This document shows, piece by piece, positions 47,461 through 58,010 of a stretch of 64,000 bases of DNA. The stretch spans positions 59,536,042 through 59,600,041 of the forward strand of contig CM060734.1 of NCBI GenBank assembly GCA_030704615.1, in the 5' to 3' direction. Source of the stretch: Takakia lepidozioides. Lineage: Eukaryota > Streptophyta > Takakiopsida > Takakiales > Takakiaceae. Position 1 is the stretch's first letter. Each line of letters opens with the position of its first letter. A model generated the notes under the pieces. That model did no database searches. It had not been told where the DNA came from and saw only the letters and a program-made list of their open reading frames with translations. Position numbers and translations under genes: made by a program.

Positions 47461-50400
47461 TCTCCTTCTCTTTCTTCATAGAAATGTGATGGGTAAATGC
47501 TGGTTTCTCTTCAGTTGGTGTTGCTGTCACTACACCACAGCAGATACCTCTCAAACAACTTAGGCTTTCCAGCCGCATCTCTGCAACCTGCTCCCATTCT
47601 GGGTGTGCAGCAAATAGGGTAGCTTCCTGCTCCTCATCCAGTCCTCCCCTCCAGTCATACTCTCTGACTCCTCGAGGTCTTCTTGTAGCAGGTAATCTAC
47701 TAGATTTCTTTGTGGTAATTTGTATCTCGTGCATCCCATTATGCACAGTTAGTAACTGAGAATTCCAGTCATGGAATACCCTGGCCTGTTTCAGCCACGG
47801 ACGTCCCAATAATAAGGAGTAAGCCTCCATGACTTCATCCATTTTTAATACAGTTACTGTGATCATAAAGATCATTTTCTGTATCTGTATCTTAACTCCT
47901 CTTATTAATCCCAATGGCTGTACACTTCTTTGATCTGCCATTGTTACTGTAAATGGGGCTGGTTTCATGTTACTTAGACCAAGCTTCTTCCTTAATTGGT
48001 CTGTCATGATATTTACTCCAGAACCACCATCTATCAGTACATCAGTTAGTTCTGTGCTTCCAATTCTCAATTGGATTACTGGCATAGAATCATCAAAGTC
48101 CATGACTGGTTCTCGCCCTTCCGGCTTCACATTATAACTGGTCACCTTGCTGTTCAGGTCTGTGTTTCCTGTCTCTTGGGCAATTCGATTGATTGCCTGA
48201 TACAGCCTGTGCCTACAATAAGGTGCCACAGCTAATAGCTGTCCAATGGTAATTTCTGCTTTGGTCTGACATATTACTTCAGCCAAAGTCTCTTCATTAC
48301 TTTGCATGTCTGCATCTTCTTTTTTCCTTTCTTCCTCACTCCCCTCTTTTTCTCCATCCGAATCAGAGGAATCTGCCACAGGAATATCCGTACTCTTTTG
48401 CATTTCCCTTATAGTATCTGCCACTTCCTTGTGCAGTTCCTTCTCATCTTTCCAAGTCTCTTCATCTTCAGGCATATCATTGCCACTTCCAGTCTCATCT
48501 TCTTCCTCTTCTACTGGAGGTATTAGTTTGGCTTTACTTCTTGTTACTATCATTGTACTTACTTCTGGTACAACACATGGCCTAACCATGTGAGCTGCCA
48601 CCACTGGGCCCTCATTCACAGGAGCTCTCATCTCATTCTGGTGTCTTATCCAGAATGAACAGGCTGCCTTGCGATGTCCTGGCTGATTACAATAGTAACA
48701 TAGCTCTTCACCATTGGGTCCTCGCCCTTGGTCTGTTCTTGGATTATTTCTATAATCCTGATTCCCGGGCTGGTAATTCCCCCTTGGATTACCCTGATAG
48801 TTGCCTCTGGAATTTCCTTGGTAATTCCCTCTTGAATTACCTCTCCCTTCCATGCCATTGTTATAACCACCAGACCTACCATAGTGGTCCTGATCATTGT
48901 TTCTTCTTGGCTGGGGCTGCACCTGATGCACCCTCACTTGCCTAGGTTCTCTTGCAGCTGTCCTTCTGTTGTAGTAACAATTCTCAGTAGAATGGTTATC
49001 CATTTTACAGATAGTACAGTGTTTCTCCTTCATGTGGCATTCTGTAGTGGTATGGCCTTCATTCTGGCACTTTGCACACCATACACCCTTCCTCCAATGT
49101 GTTGCAGCCTCTGTGGCATACTTCTTCAAGATTTCTTCCAATCTTTTCTCATAGTTATCCCTCTTCAACTTTTCCTTTCTCTTACTCTTTCTTTTTAGTT
49201 CTTGCTCTTCTTCTTCATCTGACTCATCTTCAGAGTCCTCATCTTCCTTTTTCTCTCTCCTGAGCATTCCCAATTGCTCAATTCTGTTTGCAGTTTCAAA
49301 TGCCTCCTCCACTGTATTATGGGGTAACATATCCACTTTCTTCTGCAACTCTGGTCTTAGTCCACTCACAAACCAAGTCTTCTGTAAACCGGGTGCTGGT
49401 ACTGCAGCCAGCTTTTTCATCATCAATTCCATCTTCTCCATATACTCTTCAACAGTTTCATGCTTCTTCTGCTTCAGCTGTTGTAAACTTCCATACACTT
49501 CATCCTCAGTTTTACTTGTCCTGAACCTATTTCGAAATGCTGTATTCAAGCCATTCCAGGTTAGGAAATGATTATCAGGGAATCTTGCATACCATTCACT
49601 TGCTTTCTTGATAAGTGAACAAGGAAACAGTCTCATCTTGGCATCATCGCCATTCTCATTGTTCACTATACACATGTGCTCAAATTGGCTAATGTGTACA
49701 TCGGGATCCCCTTTTCCTGAATATATTGGAAAGGGTGGTTTTGCCCGTGTTGGTTGTAACGCCATCTGTGGCCCTACCTTCTGCCCACTGACAGGTGCTG
49801 GCACCCTTGCTGGTGCTGGTCCTTCTGGACCTGTTGTTTTTGTGGTGGATCTTCCACCAAGTGGTGGCCCTTGAGCACTCCCTGCTTCTGGCCCCACGAT
49901 ATTCACAGTATTCCCAGCTTCAGTTGCACTACTTCCCACACTCCCTGTCCCCCCAGAGCCAGATCCAGGCAGCCCGCCTGATCCCCCTGAGCCGACACCT
50001 TCGTTGGCCTGTGATCCAAGTGCTCCACTTGATCCAGGTCCAACGGGTTGGGATGTCCTGGTTGTAGTCTCAACCTCAGCTGTTGGGTCTACTTCTTCAT
50101 ATTCTTCCTCTTCCAATTTCTTCTCTCTGTTTTCATCCTCCAAGTTCTGCCCTTGGGTTTCTTCTTCACTCATGTAACTCAACTGTAATGGTGTTGGAGA
50201 GTCTGAACTCTCCGTTGGCTCTGCCACATCCTCATCTCCTTCTTCATCTTCTGCTTCAGAAACTGGAGTTCCTGCTTTTGGTGTTCCATGCCAACTCTTA
50301 TCAAAGATTTCTGTCAAGTCTTTTATCCAAGGATGTACCTCAGATCTTTCACCTCGTGATTGATCTTCTTCCTGTACCAATTCCCTTAATCTTTCTTGCA

Positions 50401-50596
50401 AAGAAACAGAAGGAGTGGCATCCAACTCTAGTTCTTCCGGTATAGGTGATGCACTTTTTGATCTTGATGGTGTGAGAGGTCCAGATGATTCCCCTATGTC
50501 TATTCCTCTCTCCCAAAGATATGGATAATTAGCTTTCAGATAGCTTTCTCTTTTTGATGAATATCTTTGTCGTCTAGCTTCTCTTTCATCACTCAT
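47456..50596 (-). CDS. Gag-protease polyprotein of the gypsy element
   Basis: 1,046 codons, intact, starting MSDEREARRQRYSSK. Capsid (retrotrans_gag type) lies around residues 300-430 (KMRLFPCSLIKKASEWYARF, ETVEEYMEKMELMMKKL). Cys/His clusters CAKCQNEGHTTTEC and CTICKMDNHSTENC follow, then RGNYQGN repeats and a classical CCHC knuckle CYYCNQPGHRKAAC. The retropepsin-like protease has VLIDGGSGVNIM near residue 855 (DGGSG rather than DTG/DSG). The stretch before capsid is Gly/Ser/Pro-rich. It ends a few codons past the start of the pol frame. Confidence 0.92.
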   Translation of the reverse strand: MSDEREARRQRYSSKRESYLKANYPYLWERGIDIGESSGPLTPSRSKSASPIPEELELDATPSVSLQERLRELVQEEDQSRGERSEVHPWIKDLTEIFDKSWHGTPKAGTPVSEAEDEEGDEDVAEPTESSDSPTPLQLSYMSEEETQGQNLEDENREKKLEEEEYEEVDPTAEVETTTRTSQPVGPGSSGALGSQANEGVGSGGSGGLPGSGSGGTGSVGSSATEAGNTVNIVGPEAGSAQGPPLGGRSTTKTTGPEGPAPARVPAPVSGQKVGPQMALQPTRAKPPFPIYSGKGDPDVHISQFEHMCIVNNENGDDAKMRLFPCSLIKKASEWYARFPDNHFLTWNGLNTAFRNRFRTSKTEDEVYGSLQQLKQKKHETVEEYMEKMELMMKKLAAVPAPGLQKTWFVSGLRPELQKKVDMLPHNTVEEAFETANRIEQLGMLRREKKEDEDSEDESDEEEEQELKRKSKRKEKLKRDNYEKRLEEILKKYATEAATHWRKGVWCAKCQNEGHTTTECHMKEKHCTICKMDNHSTENCYYNRRTAAREPRQVRVHQVQPQPRRNNDQDHYGRSGGYNNGMEGRGNSRGNYQGNSRGNYQGNPRGNYQPGNQDYRNNPRTDQGRGPNGEELCYYCNQPGHRKAACSFWIRHQNEMRAPVNEGPVVAAHMVRPCVVPEVSTMIVTRSKAKLIPPVEEEEDETGSGNDMPEDEETWKDEKELHKEVADTIREMQKSTDIPVADSSDSDGEKEGSEEERKKEDADMQSNEETLAEVICQTKAEITIGQLLAVAPYCRHRLYQAINRIAQETGNTDLNSKVTSYNVKPEGREPVMDFDDSMPVIQLRIGSTELTDVLIDGGSGVNIMTDQLRKKLGLSNMKPAPFTVTMADQRSVQPLGLIRGVKIQIQKMIFMITVTVLKMDEVMEAYSLLLGRPWLKQARVFHDWNSQLLTVHNGMHEIQITTKKSSRLPATRRPRGVREYDWRGGLDEEQEATLFAAHPEWEQVAEMRLESLSCLRGICCGVVTATPTEEKPAFTHHISMKKEKEK

Positions 50597-50617
50597 GTCC
50601 CATGTCTTTCATTTCTT

Positions 50618-51205
50618 TTAATGTGGCAATAACCAAAACTCTCTTCTGTAATATCTCTCGTATATGCCTGGATTTCTTTCAAGCTTCAATGCACCCTTGG
50701 CTATACTTGAAGTCTCCGTTACCATATAACCATATGGCAAACAAGTCTGAAAAGCTGTTCTTGGTGTGAGTTTGATCCACAAAATATCCTTTGGAATCCA
50801 ATTCTTTACCAGTACAAGCTCTTCATGCATATGAGTATAAACATTCACCTTTCTTTCTTCCCAGCCTTCAAACTCTACTCGTTTAATGGATAGCAACGCT
50901 ATCACATAAACTAATGTTGGTAACCAACGTGCTCTTCCTCTACAGGCTACCTGATAAATCTTTATCACTCCTTTCTCCAGACCCCATTCTGGATCAGCAT
51001 CATGCACTCGTTTAAGAATATTTTCTTTACATCCGTCTGGCAATTCCAAGAACCTTTGAAAGAATTGTTTGGACAATCTTTCTTCCTTCGTTCCACAGGG
51101 AATTTGATTCACTTCAAATTCTTTAATGGTCCAACCACCATGATCCCACCAGATGCCTGTCACATCTGGTTGTTCATGTCCCAGGTTCCCCAGTATGGTC
51201 GCCAA
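50618..51205 (-). CDS. 5' ORF between LTR and gag of the gypsy element
   Basis: 195 codons open from the primer-binding-site region to just upstream of gag (22 bp gap, same strand), in a compact, protein-like composition: FFQRFLELPDGCKENILKRV, IKIYQVACRGRARWLPTLVY, WIPKDILWIKLTPRTAF. No ATG occurs in the first two thirds, so translation would need a non-AUG start or splicing. It recalls no family I can name. It might be a leader part of gag separated by a stop. Confidence 0.5.
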   Translation of the reverse strand: MATILGNLGHEQPDVTGIWWDHGGWTIKEFEVNQIPCGTKEERLSKQFFQRFLELPDGCKENILKRVHDADPEWGLEKGVIKIYQVACRGRARWLPTLVYVIALLSIKRVEFEGWEERKVNVYTHMHEELVLVKNWIPKDILWIKLTPRTAFQTCLPYGYMVTETSSIAKGALKLERNPGIYERYYRREFWLLPH

Positions 51206-51206
51206 A
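51183..51206 (-). promoter_or_regulatory. Probable primer-binding-site region
   Basis: Directly after the 5' LTR's terminal CA the minus strand reads TTTGGCGACCATACTGGGGA, the position and general form (TGGCG...GGGG) of a tRNA primer-binding site. The priming tRNA was not identified. Confidence 0.55.
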
Positions 51207-52098
51207 TGTCGCGCGGCTTTTACTCACCCATCCCTTCGCTATCCGAGGCGGAAACTCCAAGATAGAAGAGTTGGAAATCTCTAAGTACTCAGCCCGCGCA
51301 GAACAATCAGTCATGACCTACAGCTAGTGTATCATGGGGGTGTTTCCTATTTGTTTCCTTTTCCGCATTCATCTTAGCTACCTTACCATTGATAATTAAG
51401 TATCAGTTTGCTTCATCAATTTATCGGTTTCCTTAACTCCTCCATTCATTCCACAGCTTCACTCAGATCTCTCTACACAGTGTGATTGTATCGTATAAGT
51501 ATCAGATTATGATTTATCAGGTATCAGGCCGAAGCCATTATGTCTCTATTCTTCTTTCCTATATCACTACATAGCTTTGCATATAACAAGCATCTACTAA
51601 TCCTCTTTTCTCCTTCATCGTGCTCTCCGATCTCCGCTCCCGCCTGTCTCCGAAGTCCTCCCCGAATAATGATCCCCCTCATTCCCCGTTCTTCCCTTTA
51701 TCCTCCTATCCGCGGTTCTAACCGTTTCCCTCTCTAACCGTCGTATGTGAACTAACATGTTCCCTTCACAGGTGTTGTTCCCCACAGTCGTTCCCTGTCC
51801 TACTCTTCGTTCCCTATTATCGTGACAGCTGTGTCAAGCAGTGACTGGCTGTGTTTGGCTGTGTCGGGCTGTGACTGGCTGTGTGGCTGTGCCGGGCTGT
51901 GACTGGCTGTGTGGGCTGTGTGGGCTGTGACGACTGTGACGGGCTGTGTGGGCTGTGACGGCTGTGTGGGCCTATGTAACCCCTCTACAGTGCGCTGCTG
52001 TCACCCCTAAGGTTCCTGTTTGTCTCAGTCTGTGCAAAAATTAAGGGTACCCTACAGATCCCGTATAAGTGTCTAAGTCCCCTACAGTCCTCTATACA
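51207..52098 (-). repeat. 5' LTR of the 13 kb Ty3/gypsy element
   Basis: Nearly identical to 38949-39967, with a shorter minisatellite (about 51835-51972). In transcription sense it starts TGTATAGAGGACTG. Near its 3' end the minus strand has ATGGGTGAGTAA, which contains a strong 5' splice site (GTGAGTAA) right after an ATG; this could serve spliced subgenomic RNAs for downstream ORFs (inference). Confidence 0.92.
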
Positions 52099-52139
52099 AA
52101 CACCGCCATGTGGGCCTCAGCACCTTAAAACCTGTTGGT

Positions 52140-54130
52140 AAAAGGTGTGGTTTGGGCCTTTAATGGAATAAGTGGTTGGAAAGGATTCAGATCCTGCAAG
52201 TATGGTCTTTCCAAGTGCATGAAATCATCCAGATACTCTTCACTTATTCTGAAACTCCAAAGGGCATGACTTTGTATTAGTCTGTGATGAAGCTAACTTG
52301 CACTTTTATAACCACTGAAGCACATCTCACCATGAATGTTCGTAAGACACCTGTTGTGGGGACAGCTCACAGTGGCTAGTTCCTCTAGGATTTCACATAG
52401 AAATGTGATGGGTAACTGCTGGTTCCTCTTCATTGGTGTTGCTGTCACTACACCACAGAGATACCTCTTAAACAACTTAGGCTTTCCAGCCGCATCTTGC
52501 AATCTGCTCCCACTCTGGGGTGCAGCAAATAGGGTAGCTTCCTGCTCCTCATCCAGTCCTCTTTTCCAGTGACTCCTCGAGGTCTTCTTGTAGCAGGTAA
52601 TCTATAGATTTCTTGTGGTAATTTTATCTGTGTATCCCATTATGCACGGTTAGTAACTGAGAATTCCAGTCATGGAATACCCTGGCCTGTTTCAACCACG
52701 GACGTCCCAATAATAAGGAGTAAGCCTCCATGACTTCATCCATCTTCAACACAGTTATGTGATCATAAAGATCATCTTTTGTATGTATCTTAACTCCTCT
52801 TATCAATCCAATGGCTGTACACTTCTTTGATCTGCCATTGTTACTGTAAATGGGGCTGGTTTCATGTTACTTAGACCAACTTAATTGGTCTGTCATGATA
52901 TTCACTCCAGAACCTCCATCTATCAGTACATCGGTTAGTTCTGTGCTTCCAATTCTCAATTGGATTACTGGCATAGAATCATCAAAGTCCATGATGTTTC
53001 TCGCCCTTCCGGCTTCACATTATAACTGGTCACCTTGTGTTCAGGTCTGTGTTTCCTGTCTCCTGGGCAATTCGATTGATTGCTTGATACAGCCTGTGCC
53101 TACAATAAGGTGCCACAGCCAATAGCTGTCCAATGGTAAGGACTGGCATATTACTTCAGCCAAAGTCCCTTCATTAATGTCTGCATTTTCTTCCCTTCAT
53201 CCTCACTCACTTCCTCTTCTCCAGAATCAGAGGAATCCGCCATAGGAATATCAGTACTTCTGCATTTCCTTATGGTATCTGCCACTTCCTTGTGCAGTTC
53301 CTTCTCATCTCTCCAAGCCTCATCATCTTTAGGCACATCATTGCCCTCTTCATTATCATCATCTTCCTCACTACTGGAGGTATTAGTTTGGCTTGCTTCT
53401 GTTACTATCATTGTACTTACTTCTGGTACAACACATGGCCTAACCATGTGAGCTGCCACCACTGGCCTCGGAGCTTTCATCTCATTCTGGTGTCTAATCA
53501 GAATGAATAGGCTGCCTTGCGATGTCCTGGCTGATTACAATAGTAACATAGTTCTTCACCATTGGGTCCTCGCCCTTGGTCTGTCTTGGATTATTTCTGT
53601 ATCCTGAAGTAACCCTGGATTACCCTGATAGTTGCCTCTGGAATTTCCTTGGTAATTCCCTCTTGAATTACCTCTCCCTTCCATGCCATTGTTCTACCAT
53701 AGTGGTCCTGATCAACACTGATGCACCCTTACTTGCCTAGGTTCTCTTGTGTTTAGTAACAATCCAGTAGAATGGTTACAGATAATACAGTGTTTCTCCT
53801 TCAAGGTATGCCTTCATTCTGGCACTTTGCAATGTGTTGCAGCTCTGTGGGCTCTTATCATCCATCTTCAGAGTCCTCATCATCCTTTTCTCTCTCCTGA
53901 GGGCTCAAGTTTCAAATGCCTCCTCCACTGTATTATGGGGTCTTTTGCAACTCTGGTTTAGTCCACTCACAAACCAAGTCTTCTGCCAGTCTGGTTTCAT
54001 AACTGTTGGTGTCGGAATGTTGATTTTCCAGTTAGGAAATGATTATCAGGGCTTTTTGATAAGTGAACAAGGGTCTCATCTTGGCATCATCGTGTTCACT
54101 ATACACATGTGTGGCTAATGTGTACATCGG
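52140..54130 (-). pseudogene. Deletion-riddled gag-pol fragment related to the 13 kb gypsy element
   Basis: Blocks match the intact element in order (RT part about 52210-52330, protease-gag part about 52360-54110) with high similarity but many short deletions. The protease string, zinc-knuckle region and RGNYQGN-coding part are recognisable but out of frame. It directly abuts the 5' LTR of the intact element. Confidence 0.85.
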
Positions 54131-54189
54131 GATTTTCCATCATCTGTGGTGCACTTGGCAAACAACCCCTTTTGACAGCTTCAGTTGTG

Positions 54190-54273
54190 TCTGATACCCC
54201 GCATATCGCTACACAACTACATCGTTGTCCAAACCACACCACACATATATGCACAATAAAGTAGTCTGCCACA
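54190..54273 (-). repeat. Extra partial LTR start
   Basis: The minus strand from 54273 repeats the first about 75 bp of the neighbouring LTR (TGTGGCAGACTACTTTATTG ... GTAGCGATATGC) and then breaks off. It follows the end of that LTR after one base, so two LTR starts lie 432 bp apart. Confidence 0.7.
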
Positions 54274-54274
54274 A

Positions 54275-54705
54275 TGATAAGAAAAGCTAAAGACACACTC
54301 TTAACACAAGAAACATGAAATCCATCTCTATCACTCTTTAAATAAAGTCGAGCCAGGGGCACCCCAAGCTATGGGGACTCCACCCCACAACAACCTACTC
54401 CCATCATAAGCACACTCAGTCTAAACGCATGAAGGAGCTCGGTCGCGCAGGCTCAACTCGAGAGAGATGAGCTGCGCGACTGCCGCTCTCGTGAAAGACG
54501 GTTCAGGTGTCAAACTAAACTTGACACCTGATTTAACACTTGACCTAAATCCAAGTGTTAAATACAAATAACTAGCTTTATTCTAGTTGTTTTCACACTG
54601 TGCTTATTTAACTTGACAGCTGTCGTGCGCATACGTATCGCTACACAACTACATCGCTGTCCAAACCACACCACACATATATGCACAATAAAGTAGTCTG
54701 CCACA
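54275..54705 (-). repeat. 3' LTR of the DNMT-bearing gypsy element
   Basis: 431 bp, on the minus strand starting TGTGGCAGACTAC and ending TCTTATCA (TG...CA). It is preceded by a purine-rich CTAGGGGGCGAT tract, the polypurine tract position. Four inverted repeats are stacked in 54441-54590. No matching 5' LTR was recognised to the right of gag in this window. Confidence 0.7.
54441..54590. promoter_or_regulatory. Cluster of four inverted repeats inside the LTR
   Basis: GTCGCGCAGGCTCA...TGAGCTGCGCGAC (about 54443-54481), CAGGTGTCAA...TTGACACCTG (54504-54530), AACACTTG...CAAGTGTT (54535-54559), and AACTAG...CTAGTT (54571-54589). Each could form a hairpin in RNA or bind a dimeric factor. The role is unknown. 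Confidence 0.6.
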
Positions 54706-54962
54706 ATCGCCCCCTAGCTGGTGGATAGGTCCCTCTACTCCAGATAGCTACAAGATGTAATAGCCACAGCCGTACTAAGTCCTCTATCACTGTCCCTATT
54801 GTACTCAAACTCTATAGACCAAGAGGCCGGGTACAAGAGTAGCCCCATCGTTAGTCGCCGTCTTGCAATCTGTGAACTTGAGCCAGGACTCGTGTGTTCA
54901 AGGTCTCCTAGTAGCTTGGCCTTGCGTTTCTTGTTAGCCTTCCATGGTTGTATCCACTCCCA

Positions 54963-55440
54963 CTATCCAATGCAATGTGGACATAACCAATCCCCATCCG
55001 GAACCATCTCAAGAGGTGGAGTCAAGCATCCCATATGCCAACCTCTAGAGCATCGATCACACACCAGCATGGTGGCTGCCCCTTAGCAGACCCACACAAC
55101 ATGCACCTCAAACCTGCAGATACCACTGCCAGGTTTGGGTCAATCCTGCCATCGACATTCGGAAGGTGACATGGCGCACAATTACGCACATGGTCCTTCC
55201 AAGTTATGCCATCCCGACCCTCCAAGACCAAGACGCCTGAGGGCAAGACCTCTCGAACCCTCAAAATAACACGTCCTGCAGTCACATCCAAGGTCGTAGG
55301 AGCAGTCTGCTGCAGATAGACATAGTCACCAGGGTTGAATCTCCGAACCCCAGGACGATAGCCCCCACCACGTATGGTAGCATACCTCAACGTATCACGG
55401 TGTTGTGCAATGGCAAGGTTCTCGAAAGCCATGGGCATGA
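54963..55440 (-). pseudogene. Integrase C-terminal region with terminal PHD finger
   Basis: The frame reads RRFNPGDYVYLQQTAPTTLD and LRVREVLPSGVLVLEGRDG, an integrase C-terminal module. After CAPCH it begins a PHD finger with RCMLCGSAKG. The frame then changes once (near 55078) and continues MLVCDRCSRGWHMGCLTPPL and GDWLCPHC before a stop at 54963-54965. Together this is a C4HC3 arrangement spanning 54972-55105. PHD fingers read histone H3 tails, so this could guide integration to chromatin states (inference), as chromodomains do in other gypsy elements. Confidence 0.75.
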
Positions 55441-56422
55441 CTTCTTGAACAACTCTGCACGCTGCTCACATGCACGTGCCCACACGTCCGGATCGTCAAG
55501 GTTAAGAACTGTAGCAGCTTCTCTGCGAATGGATGTAGGCAAATCCGGCTCGGCCAAAGAGAAGAAAGTATGGTGAGAAGGAGGCAAGTGATGCTTGCTT
55601 GCTGAACCTGTAGCCCATGGCTAACCAGGGTAACTGAAGGTCCCAATCTCCTAGGTGTCCCTTCTGCAAGCCATACTTGCGCAAACCCCTCTTTACTGTC
55701 TGAACAACTCTCTCTGCCAAGCCATCGGCCTCAGGATGATCCCGAGAAGTGGTGCGGTGGTCTATCAAGGCCTTGTCACACAAAGCCTGAAACTCCCCCA
55801 AGAACTCTCTCCCTTGGTCCGTGAGTACCTCAGCTGGAGCACCGAATCGGCTAAGCACACAATCCAAGAATGCATACGCAGCTCCCTCACTAGCCTTATC
55901 AGGCAATGGAACCAATTCAATCCACTTGGAGAAGTGCTCCACCATCACCAACACGTACTTGTTGTGGCGCATGGTCAGTGGCAACGGCCCTGCGAAGTCA
56001 AGACTCCACCTGTAGCCCAATCCCATGATCGGAAGAGGGTGCAATTGTGGAGTAGGGGCGTTGAATGAAGCACGCACCCTGTCACACACCATGCACCTAG
56101 CCACAAATTGTTGCACCTCTGTGTGCATACCACGCCACCAATACTGCCCCTGCAGTAGACTATGAGTGCGTCGCACCCCAAAATGCCCCAACTCCTCATG
56201 GGCATGCCGCACTAACCGTGCCCGCTGTGTTGGGTGAGGCACAATCCTCACTCGACCATCCTCCCACACTCGGAGCAGGTGTGTCCCCTCCCACTTGAAC
56301 CTCTTGGCTCGTTGTAGGATCCGATCCCTCTCCTTGGCAGTCACAGTGGCTGGTGTCTCCAGTGCGGAGGTAGTCCAACACAACTGAATCCTCATGTATA
56401 TCTTTGGCGCCACCTTGCTCAT
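55387..56422 (-). pseudogene. Integrase of the DNMT-bearing gypsy element
   Basis: One long frame (55502-56422) has the HHCC zinc region (HAHEELGHFGVRRTH, CMVCDRV) and the complete DDE core (WSLDFAGPLPLT, EVLTDQGREFLGEF, TTSRDHPEADGLAE). It continues in another frame from about 55587. All three acidic residues are present. Confidence 0.88.
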
Positions 56423-56499
56423 TGCTGGCCTCAGGGTCCTCAGACACTTGATCTACAGTCATCCCTGTTGCAGGTCCAACCTGGCCTTCCGCTGCCAAG

Positions 56500-58010
56500 A
56501 TACACAGAAATGCAGATGCATGCCATCCGGGCACCATCTCCTCGTCCGTCTCACCATGCCACCGAGCTCCAGTGTCATCCTGCTGGCTCGTGCATGGATT
56601 GCGACTCAACCCATCTGCATTGCGATTGACCAAACCGGGTCGATGCACCACCTGAAAGTCATACTCTTGAAGGATGAGTGCCCACCGTGCAAGCTTCCCC
56701 GTAAGCTTGTCTGACTCCATCAACCACTTGAGTGGTTGGTGATCCGTGACAAGGTGAAGAGATTGCCGTATAGATAGCACCTGAAGTGTGCCACGGCCCA
56801 CACTGCAGCTAAGCATTCTCCCTCATATGAGCTATACTTAGACTCTGCAGCATTGTTCGAGCGGCTAGCATAAGCCACTACGAACTCTCTTCCCTCATCA
56901 TCCACCTGTGTGAGCACCGCTCCAAGCCCCAGCATGCTCCAATCTGTATGCAGCTGAAAAGGACGCCCCCTGATAGGTCGTCTCAAGATGGGCGCCGAGG
57001 TCAACCTCGCCTTGAGCTCTTGAAAAGCTTGTTCTTGCTCATCTTCCCACTGCCACTCCTGGTCCACCTTGGTCAGCTTGGTTAGAGCCTTTGCAATGGC
57101 ACTAAATCCCTTAACAAACCGTCTGTAATAGTTTGCTAACCCCATGAAAGCTCGAACTCGGCTCACATCCGTGGGGCGTGGAACCTGTGCAATGGACTCT
57201 ACCTTAGTCTGCTGTACCCCCAATCCTCCAGGATATATCATGTGACCCAGATACTCAATCTGGTTGTGGAAAAACTTGCACTTGCCCGGATGTAACTTCA
57301 ATCCGTGCGTCCTCAAGCGCTCAAATACCCCCTGAAGGTGTCTCATGCTCCTCCACCGTAGCACTAAAGATGATGATGTCATCTATGTAGCACCGAGCAA
57401 ACTCCACCCCTGCTAGAATCCTGTCCATGACTCTTTGAAACTCAGCGGGAGCGTTTTTAAGCCCAAATGGTAAGAACCGCCACTGGTATAGGCAATCCTT
57501 CCCGTGCTCATTGATCCCCCAGAATGCCGTCTTTTGCTTATCCCTCCTTGATCGGCAACTGGTGATATCCGGATCGTAAATCCAACGTGCTAAAGACCTT
57601 GGAATGCCCAATGGCATCAAAGATCTCCTCTGGTGTCGGCATGGCATACCTATCGGACTTGGTCTGACGATTTACAGGCCGGTAATCACCGCACATACGT
57701 CTCTCCGTCCAATTGCCATAGACATCCTTCTTGGCTGGCATCACTGTGGCTGAAGCATACTCTCCACCAGAGAGCTCACCAAACCTGCCTCCCAGAGATC
57801 TTGAGTCCTCATCTGAATCAAGACCTCTCCATGTCACTGTATCTATAGGGTCTCCGAAAGATTGGCGTGTCAGTGGCCAACTCAATACGGATCTCTTGAC
57901 CCTTCAGTGCTCCCAAGTCCTTCAAACTGAAGGCAAAGCAATTCCTGTAAGCCCTCAGGAACCGCCGTATACGTCGTCTCTCTCCTCCGGTGACAATGGG
58001 TCCAATGTCA
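56500..58010 (-). pseudogene. Reverse transcriptase and RNase H of the DNMT-bearing gypsy element
   Basis: Three overlapping frames: RT fingers/palm (VYGNWTERRMCGDYRPVNR, STLDLRSGYHQLPIKE), palm (FLPFGLKNAPAEFQRVMDR and catalytic ARCYIDDIIIFSATVEEHE), thumb/connection (GLANYYRRFVKGFSAIAKAL) and RNase H (YASRSNNAAESKYSSYEGE, LVTDHQPLKWLMES). Frame changes near 57350, 57540 and 56760 look like small indels. N-terminal RT sequence (ELATDTPIFRRPYRYSDMER) extends to about 57890. Confidence 0.85.

Larger units (their letters stand above)
38949..52098 (-). mobile_element. Nearly complete Ty3/gypsy LTR retrotransposon, 13.15 kb
   Basis: Two LTRs (38949-39967 and 51207-52098) flank, in minus-strand order, a primer-binding-site region, a 5' ORF, gag-protease, pol (RT, RNase H, integrase), a long third ORF, a small ORF and a polypurine tract. 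The LTRs are nearly identical apart from minisatellite length, so insertion appears recent. The 5 bp on the two flanks (CTGCC and AACAC) do not match, so no target duplication is seen; later rearrangement of one flank is possible. The only clear lesion in pol is one frame change near 44.9 kb. Confidence 0.93.

Noticed and set aside
47456-50600. Plus-strand frames opposite gag
   Set aside because: They are low-complexity complements (Ser/Leu/Phe-rich) of Glu/Lys-rich gag codons and have no domain.
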